Part shown: one piece after another, positions 58,790 to 64,000 of the stretch
How positions within the stretch are numbered: the stretch's first letter is position 1
Layout: every line of letters starts with the position of its first letter
Source of the DNA: Paenibacillus sp. RUD330
GTDB taxonomy: Bacteria > Bacillota > Bacilli > Paenibacillales > Paenibacillaceae
Assembly (NCBI RefSeq): GCF_002243345.2
Contig: NZ_CP022655.2
Location: 4,423,501 to 4,487,500 of the forward strand
DNA: 64,000 bases
Reading direction: 5' to 3'
Notes under the pieces: model-generated
What the model saw: the letters and a program-made list of their open reading frames with translations, nothing else
Databases searched by the model: none
Told to the model about the DNA's origin: nothing
Program-made: the position numbers and the translations under genes

Positions 58790-59686
58790 TCAGTTTCCGG
58801 CAGGAGCAGCCTCCGCCTCGGCAGCGAGCTGTTCCGCAAGCTCGGGCAGCCATTGCTCAAGGCTGTAGAACTCGAAGCCCGCCGCAGCAGCGAGGGAGTT
58901 GTCCATGTGCCAGGACTCCCCGATGCCGAAAGGGGATTTCTGTTCATCCGCCGACTGCTCCCGGATGACGGCCGTTTTGCCGGCCGCCTTCTCCACGAGG
59001 CCGATGACCTCCCGGATGGATATATCCCCGTTCGAGCAGCAGTTGACCGGTCCGGTCAAGGAGCTGTCCTTGAGCCAGCACAGGAACGCCGCCGCTTCGG
59101 CGGAATGCACGAACGAGATTCTCGCTTCCGGGGACGGCACTCCGATCGGTTCCCCGCCGAGCACCTTGTCGACGTGGAAGTGCAGGCGCTTCGTATAATC
59201 GTCCGGCCCCAGTATAATCGGAAACCGGACCATGACCGCTTCGAATCGGTCTTGCTCCCACAGGACGGCCTCGGCCTGCCGCTTGCCTTCCCCGTAGCTC
59301 AGCGTATGCCGGCTGCCGCCCGTGACCGGATAGCCTGCCGGCATCCATGCGGTTTCCGCAAGCCTTTCCGGCGATTCTTCGTATACGGATAAAGTGGATA
59401 CCTCGATATAGCGCTTCGTTTTGCCTGCGAATACCTCGACCGCAAGGGCCGCATCCTCCGGCGAATAGCAGATCTGATCATAGACGACATCCCACGCACG
59501 GCCATCCGCCGCGGCGGCAAGCGAAGCCTTGTCCTCGCGGTCCAGCACCAGATGCTCCACCGGACGAATAAAGGACGCATCCGTTTTCCCCCTCGTGCCG
59601 ATCGTCACTTCATGGCCTTCCTCCAGCAAAAGATTGACCAGCCTCTTGCCTACAAACCGCGTTCCGCCCAGCACAAGTATGTTCAT
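58790..59686 (-). CDS. NAD-dependent epimerase/dehydratase-like protein
   Basis: A 298-residue extended SDR with the Rossmann motif LVLGGTRFVGKRLV at the N-terminus. STLSVYE and the SYGEGKRQAEAVL segment replace the classical YxxxK with a Tyr-x-Glu-x-Lys-like arrangement, as in the isoflavone reductase-like group. The start MNILVLGG follows AAGGAGG. The substrate is unknown; nucleotide-sugar modification or mRNA-binding roles have been given to relatives. Confidence 0.85.
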   Translation of the reverse strand: MNILVLGGTRFVGKRLVNLLLEEGHEVTIGTRGKTDASFIRPVEHLVLDREDKASLAAAADGRAWDVVYDQICYSPEDAALAVEVFAGKTKRYIEVSTLSVYEESPERLAETAWMPAGYPVTGGSRHTLSYGEGKRQAEAVLWEQDRFEAVMVRFPIILGPDDYTKRLHFHVDKVLGGEPIGVPSPEARISFVHSAEAAAFLCWLKDSSLTGPVNCCSNGDISIREVIGLVEKAAGKTAVIREQSADEQKSPFGIGESWHMDNSLAAAAGFEFYSLEQWLPELAEQLAAEAEAAPAGN

Positions 59687-59892
59687 GGCTCGATCCTCCT
59701 TGGATGTTCTATCCTCTAGACTTCGCCGCCTCAGGCTGAAAACCTGCCCCAATACCTGCATGTCCCTGGCAAGAAAGCTCTGCCCCCTTACTTAAGCGGT
59801 TGATTCCGGGTCCTGTTTTCAAAGGATGAACAGCAACCCAGCCGGGCATCCCCCTTTCGGGATGGGAAGCGCCGCCGTGCCTCCCTCTTGCA

Positions 59893-59954
59893 GAAAAAGC
59901 GCCTTTACCGCGCCTCCCTCTTCGGAGGGGATTAGGCTGCACGGTAAAAGCGCT
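59893..59954 (-). terminator. Terminator after the first chitinase gene
   Basis: AGCGCCTTTACCG (59898-59910) pairs with CGGTAAAAGCGCT (59942-59954) with one mismatch, and CCTCC/GGAGG pairs inside; five T follow on the minus strand. Confidence 0.88.
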
Positions 59955-59979
59955 GGAATCGGCTATGCTTTGTCCGGAA

Positions 59980-62340
59980 TCAGTTCAGCTTCCACAAGGC
60001 AGGAGTCGTGGACGGCTCCCAGCCGGTCAGGGAGGTGTGCGGCTGGAGGCAAGTGTAGCTCTTGCCGCCGTAGGCCACGATATCGCCTGCTTTATACGCT
60101 ACGCCTGCCTTCCATGCATAGACGCCAGGCGTTGCCGTCGGTGCCGGGGTCGGCGTTGCCGTCGGCGCCGGGGTCGGCGTTGCCGTCGGCGCCGGGGTCG
60201 GCGTTGCCGTCGGTGCCGGGGTCGGCGTTGCCGTTCCGCAGGCTCCAACCGATTTCCAAGGACCGTTGGCTCCGCTCAAGTCAGGGCGATCGCCCTGGGT
60301 CCACCATTTAGCTTCATACAGGACGCCATTGTATGATGCCCGTTGCCCCCCGGTATAGGCGGTCGTGGATATCCATGCTGCTGCGGAGCATGCTCCCGGA
60401 GATGGGGACGGGGTTGGACTTGGCGTCGGCGTCGCGGTAGGTGAAGCCGTCGCCGATGGAGTCGGAGCCGGCGTGGCGGATGGTTTCGGCGTTGCGCTAG
60501 GCGTCGGCATGACGCTAGGCGTTGGCGTCGGCGCGCCTCCATAAAGCTTGTCGTACTCCTGCTGCGAGGAGCTTCCGTTCAGCGTCACCCGCTGCGGTCC
60601 TCCGGAGAACGCCAGCTTCATCATGCCGGGTATATCCAGCGTCGCGCCATTCGCAATCGTCTGTGTCGCCGTACCTGTAATCCGGTACCGGTTGAAATCC
60701 CAGCCCGCAGATAGCTGTTCCACCGATCCGGCTCCCCAAGCGGAAGTGAGGGACGTCGTCGTCGGCAGATCGAACTCCAGCTTCCAGCCTCCAGCGATAT
60801 CCGCGCCTGTGGTGTTCGTTATTTTCAACGAGTAGGTATAGTTCGGATGGTCGTAGTTGCCGCTGAAGCCGATGGTGAAATTTTTCGGGGTCGGCAATTG
60901 CGGCTTGGCCGCCCCACCCGGAGGCGATGCCGTCTTCAGCTTATCGTAGGCGAAGCTGGTCAGAGAATTGCCGTACGTGTACGTGCCGTCGGCCTGCTGG
61001 GAATAATCGCCCGTCAGCTCCCAGAACATCATGCCGCCCAGCCCTTTTTCCTTGATGTAGTCGAGCTTGTAGCCGAGCGACTCCGTATCCTCATAGGAGA
61101 GGAAAATCTTCTTGTCCGCATTATAGAGGTAGGGCGTTTTTGTCACGGAGTCAAAATAGCGCCTGTTCGCAGGATCCTTGAGCAGATTGAGGATATGCCA
61201 GATCGGGTTGGCGCCTGCAGGCTGCTCCGGTGCCGGATCGTTCCAGATGCCGTAATCCCCGTCGGCGCCGCCTCCGGTTGTCGCGGCGCTGCCCCACAGC
61301 CCGGTATTGTTGATGCCGCCGTTCACATTTTTCCAGCCTCGGGAGTAATAAGGGACGCCGACGACGATCTTCTCGGGCGGCAGCGTTCCGAGATAATACC
61401 GCACGGCCCAGTCCGTATTCAATACCGGCGTCCCAAGGGCGGCCGTCTCCGTATCGCGCGAATCGGGATACAACGCCGAGTGGGGACCGACATAGCCGTT
61501 CCAAGCTCCATGGAAGTCGTACGTCATCAGGTTCGCCCAGTCGAGGTATGGATTCGCTTCGCCCAGCTTCATCCCGCCAAGGATCCAGGAGGAGGCCGTT
61601 GCCGCGATAGTCAGATCGTATTTCTGGTTGTCCTGAGCCCCTGCCGCATCCAGCTTCTCGCGAAGCTTTTTCATAAGAAGGACGTAGTTGTCGTAGTTCA
61701 CCTTGCGCAGCGGCTCCGCAACGGAGGAATCGATCGGATTGCCGGATTGCCCGGTTCCCGACGGGTACTCCCAGTCGATGTCGACGCCGTTGAATCGGTA
61801 CGTGCGCAGGAAGTCGACGACGCTGCTCGCGAATGTCTCGCGCCCGGCTTCGGAATTGGCCATCCCATAGAATCCGCCCGAGCCTGACCAGCCTCCGACC
61901 GAGATCAGCGTGCGGACGTCGGGGTACAGCTGCTTGTATTTGACCAGCTGGTTGAAATGCCCTTTGAAGGACAGGTTGGCAAGCTGGCCGGGATAATCCT
62001 TTTCGATAGCGGCTTTGCGGTCCATGAAGTCGATTTTGTTCGTCTGCGTGTTGACCTTGGCGAAGGCATAGTTGATATGGGTGATTTTATCCCACGGTAT
62101 TTTGTCGACCGTGTAGAAACCCTTGTTTTCCTGATCGCCCCATTCAGGGAAATAAGCGACGATTTTGCGGGGATGATCGGGTGCGGGAGCGGGATCGGCA
62201 GGAGCTCCTCCGGCAGCCTTGGCGATCGGCGAATAGATGCCCGCTGCGCTGGAGTAGAGCGGGAGCAGGACGACGAGACTCATCAACGCGGCCAAAATAC
62301 GGGCTTGGCCTATCGCTTTCCGATTTGCTTTTGCTTTCAT
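59980..62340 (-). CDS. Secreted chitinase, GH18 with two chitin-binding modules
   Basis: A 786-residue extracellular chitinase. Signal peptide about 1-42 (LAALMSLVVLLPLY). GH18 domain about 58-470 with SVGGW (147-151) and the catalytic NGVDIDWE motif (Glu191); the usual first Asp is Asn here. Then a beta-sandwich carbohydrate-binding-like domain (about 485-600), a Thr/Pro linker, a CBM5/12 module (about 650-702, SAAAWISTTAYTGG), a second linker of repeated TPTPAPTA and a C-terminal CBM5-type module (about 740-786, AGDIVAYGGKSYTC). Linker DNA holds four 24-bp repeats (60131-60226). GGAGGA precedes the ATG. It shares its C-terminal modules with the next chitinase. Confidence 0.94.
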   Translation of the reverse strand: MKAKANRKAIGQARILAALMSLVVLLPLYSSAAGIYSPIAKAAGGAPADPAPAPDHPRKIVAYFPEWGDQENKGFYTVDKIPWDKITHINYAFAKVNTQTNKIDFMDRKAAIEKDYPGQLANLSFKGHFNQLVKYKQLYPDVRTLISVGGWSGSGGFYGMANSEAGRETFASSVVDFLRTYRFNGVDIDWEYPSGTGQSGNPIDSSVAEPLRKVNYDNYVLLMKKLREKLDAAGAQDNQKYDLTIAATASSWILGGMKLGEANPYLDWANLMTYDFHGAWNGYVGPHSALYPDSRDTETAALGTPVLNTDWAVRYYLGTLPPEKIVVGVPYYSRGWKNVNGGINNTGLWGSAATTGGGADGDYGIWNDPAPEQPAGANPIWHILNLLKDPANRRYFDSVTKTPYLYNADKKIFLSYEDTESLGYKLDYIKEKGLGGMMFWELTGDYSQQADGTYTYGNSLTSFAYDKLKTASPPGGAAKPQLPTPKNFTIGFSGNYDHPNYTYSLKITNTTGADIAGGWKLEFDLPTTTSLTSAWGAGSVEQLSAGWDFNRYRITGTATQTIANGATLDIPGMMKLAFSGGPQRVTLNGSSSQQEYDKLYGGAPTPTPSVMPTPSATPKPSATPAPTPSATASPTATPTPSPTPSPSPGACSAAAWISTTAYTGGQRASYNGVLYEAKWWTQGDRPDLSGANGPWKSVGACGTATPTPAPTATPTPAPTATPTPAPTATPTPAPTATPGVYAWKAGVAYKAGDIVAYGGKSYTCLQPHTSLTGWEPSTTPALWKLN
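60131..60226. repeat. 24-bp tandem repeats in the chitinase linker
   Basis: GTTGCCGTCGGYGCCGGGGT units begin at 60131, 60155, 60179 and 60203, coding for TPTPAPTA repeats. Confidence 0.9.
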
Positions 62341-62382
62341 GCGCGTTCCTCCAGAGAGTTCATGGTCGATGCTCAGGCATGG

Positions 62383-62448
62383 AAAAAAGCGCCCCTGCCG
62401 CCACGCCAGCCAAAATCAGGCATGGATGTTATCGCAGGACAGGAGCGC
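62383..62448 (-). terminator. Terminator between the two chitinase genes
   Basis: Minus-strand GCGCTCCTG (62440-62448) pairs with CAGGGGCGC (62389-62397) across a long loop, then six T. It suggests the two chitinases are separate transcription units, though only about 40 bp remain for a promoter of the first gene. Confidence 0.75.
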
Positions 62449-62477
62449 CGGGATCGATATCGGGGTTGGAGCCGGCC

Positions 62478-64000
62478 TTAGTTCAGCTTCCAGAGGGCAG
62501 GAGTCGTCGACGGCTCCCAGCCCGTCAGGGACGTATGAGGCTGAAGGCAGGTATAGGACTTGCCCCCGTAAGTGACGACATCACCGGCTTTGTAAGCCAC
62601 TCCCGCTTTCCAGGCGTTGGCTCCGGGAGTAGCGGAAGGAGCAGGTGTCGGGGTCGCGCTTGGCGTCGGGGTTGCCGATGGCTTCGGTGTCGCTGTCGGC
62701 GTTGGCGTTGCCGTAGGAGCCGGCGTCGGGGTCGCAGTCGGCGTTGGAGAAGCGGTGCCGCAGGCTCCGACCGATTTCCAAGGGCCGTCCGCTCCGCTCA
62801 GATCGGGGCGATCGCCTTGGGTCCACCATTTGGCTTCATAGAGAACGCCATTGTAGGAAGCGCGCTGGCCGCCCGTGTAAGCCGTCGTGGCCACCCATGC
62901 CGCCGCCGAGCATTGGCCCGGGGTCGGTGTAGGGGTTGGGGTTGGCGTCGGGGCCGGTGTTGCGCTAGGCGTTGGTGTAGCAGACGGAGTCGGTGTCGCC
63001 GATGGAGTCGGCGTTGCGCTTGGTGTCGGAGTCGGCGTGAAGCCGGAACCTAGATCCGTGTTCAGCTTGTTCAGCAGCGTTTTGTTGCGGTCGCCGCTCG
63101 TTTCCCAGAACATGGCGCCTGCAAGGCCCTTCGACTTCAGGTAGTCCGTCTTGTAGCCCATGGACTGGACATCATCATAGCTGATGAACGTTTGGTTGGA
63201 AGGATTGTAGAGATAAGGCACTTTGGCTTGATCGTTCCAGTAGCGGGTATAGCCGTTCTTGTTGATGTAGTTGGCTTCAAGATCATAGAAGTCGTAGCTG
63301 CCTTTTTCCCATGTGCCTGTCGAAGAGATGCCGGCGCACTTCTGATACTGGCCGTTGCCGGCAGACGGGCATCCTCCCCATCCGCGGCCGTAGAACGGCG
63401 TGCCGAGAACAAGCTTGCTGGCTGGAACTCCGCTCGCCAGATACGTCGTAACCGCTTTGTCGATGTTGAAGTTCTGGGGATCGGTCAGCCCCGTGCCGGC
63501 TGCTGCCGGATCGTAATACAACGGAGCGTTGTGGCCGCTCGTCGTATTCCAGCTGCCGTTGAAATCGTAGGTCATGATATTGATCCAGTCGACGGTATTG
63601 GCAATTCCTTTGAGATCATTGTTCTGGATGTAGGAAGGACCCGCACCGGATGCGATCGTAAGCAGGTACTGCTTGCCGTCTGTCTTGCCTGCCGCGTCCA
63701 GCTTCTCGCGGATCTTCTGCAGCAGCAGAACGTAGTTCTGCTTGTCTTCCGGACGGTAGCTGTTGCCGGCGAGGCCGCCGCTGACCGGATACTCCCAATC
63801 GAGGTCGACCCCGTCCATTTTGTATTTCCGGATGAAATCGACCGAGGAGTTCGCAAACACTTCACGCGTAGCAGCGGTAGCGGCGACATCGGAGAAGCGG
63901 TTCGACCATGTCCAGCCGCCCACGGAGATGACCGTCTTCAGATTCGGGTTTTTGTCCTTCAGCTTCCACAGCTGCTTCAAATTGCCCTTGATCGGGTCGT
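62478..64000 (-). CDS. Secreted chitinase, GH18, 5' end outside the window
   Basis: The frame runs off the right edge; the residues DPIKGN directly before the first in-window TTG belong to the protein, so the annotated Met at 63980 is not the start. Visible parts: GH18 domain with SVGGWTWSNRF and MDGVDLDWEYP (catalytic Glu), FYGRGW, the FWETSGD end of the barrel, a long TPTPSATP linker, a CBM5/12 module (SAAAWVATTAYTGG), a second linker and a C-terminal CBM5-type module (AGDVVTYGGKSYTC). It resembles the ChiA1-like group of Bacilli. The final two modules are almost identical in protein sequence to those of the adjacent chitinase. Confidence 0.94.
   Translation of the reverse strand, partial: DPIKGNLKQLWKLKDKNPNLKTVISVGGWTWSNRFSDVAATAATREVFANSSVDFIRKYKMDGVDLDWEYPVSGGLAGNSYRPEDKQNYVLLLQKIREKLDAAGKTDGKQYLLTIASGAGPSYIQNNDLKGIANTVDWINIMTYDFNGSWNTTSGHNAPLYYDPAAAGTGLTDPQNFNIDKAVTTYLASGVPASKLVLGTPFYGRGWGGCPSAGNGQYQKCAGISSTGTWEKGSYDFYDLEANYINKNGYTRYWNDQAKVPYLYNPSNQTFISYDDVQSMGYKTDYLKSKGLAGAMFWETSGDRNKTLLNKLNTDLGSGFTPTPTPSATPTPSATPTPSATPTPSATPAPTPTPTPTPTPGQCSAAAWVATTAYTGGQRASYNGVLYEAKWWTQGDRPDLSGADGPWKSVGACGTASPTPTATPTPAPTATPTPTATPKPSATPTPSATPTPAPSATPGANAWKAGVAYKAGDVVTYGGKSYTCLQPHTSLTGWEPSTTPALWKLN

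Overview
The window looks like chromosome of a Paenibacillus-type, GC-rich, spore-forming Firmicute. Pointers are strong AAGGAGG-type ribosome binding sites, a Bacillus-style puc purine-degradation cluster with a PucR regulator, class Ib nrdIEF, a three-SLH surface protein, secreted multi-domain chitinases and Firmicute regulator families. No rRNA, tRNA, CRISPR array, integrase or transposase is visible. Both ends cut through genes: an alpha-amylase on the left and a GH18 chitinase on the right.

Layout. 1-1914: the 3' part of a GH13 alpha-amylase and a bidirectional terminator. 1926-23153: one long minus-strand purine catabolism and uptake region. Read in transcription order it is pucR, xdhC-like, mocA-like, terminator, BMP lipoprotein, ABC ATPase, two permeases, xanthine dehydrogenase FAD, molybdopterin and 2Fe-2S subunits, guanine deaminase, OHCU decarboxylase, HIU hydrolase, allantoinase, allantoate amidohydrolase, ureidoglycine aminotransferase, a GGT-like Ntn hydrolase and a single-domain chromate transporter. 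23604-26493: metE and a small XRE regulator. 26819-30944: nrdIEF with NrdR-like and DnaA-like boxes. 30958-33082: a TVP38/DedA-type membrane protein divergent from a small ORF and a LysR regulator. 33188-36862: the SLH protein. 37208-40399: yhgE divergent from its TetR regulator. 40495-44753: msrAB, then a pncB/esterase/coiled-coil operon and a LapA-like protein. 44819-49591: a hybrid CHASE3-GAF histidine kinase, an SDR and an aldose epimerase-like gene. 49832-53498: marR-mmpL. 53583-54755: a 23-bp minisatellite and a WYL regulator. 54888-59686: a small hydrophilic protein, a radical SAM SPL-family gene with a LexA-like box, a YitT protein, an MFS transporter and an epimerase. 59980-64000: two tandem GH18 chitinases.

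How the genes work together. The purine cluster imports nucleosides or bases (BMP-ABC), deaminates guanine to xanthine, oxidises it to urate with the PucCDE dehydrogenase (helped by the XdhC and MocA cofactor proteins), and carries hydroxyisourate through OHCU, allantoin, allantoate and ureidoglycine to oxalurate and glycine. Two things stand out. No urate oxidase is present, although both enzymes that follow it are. The terminal GGT-like gene overlaps the aminotransferase and could be an oxamate amidohydrolase of the HpxW type rather than a true gamma-glutamyltransferase. Three proteins of this cluster carry in-frame repetitive or low-complexity inserts or extensions absent from the usual family architecture.

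The main regulatory observations are an NrdR-like box filling the spacer of the nrdI promoter, three DnaA-like boxes just upstream of it, a LexA-like box at the promoter of the radical SAM gene, a PUC-box-like site abutting the -35 of the transporter operon, and shared GGTCA/TGACC half-sites in the yhgE-tetR intergenic region. All functional calls are by reading the sequence; no database search was run.
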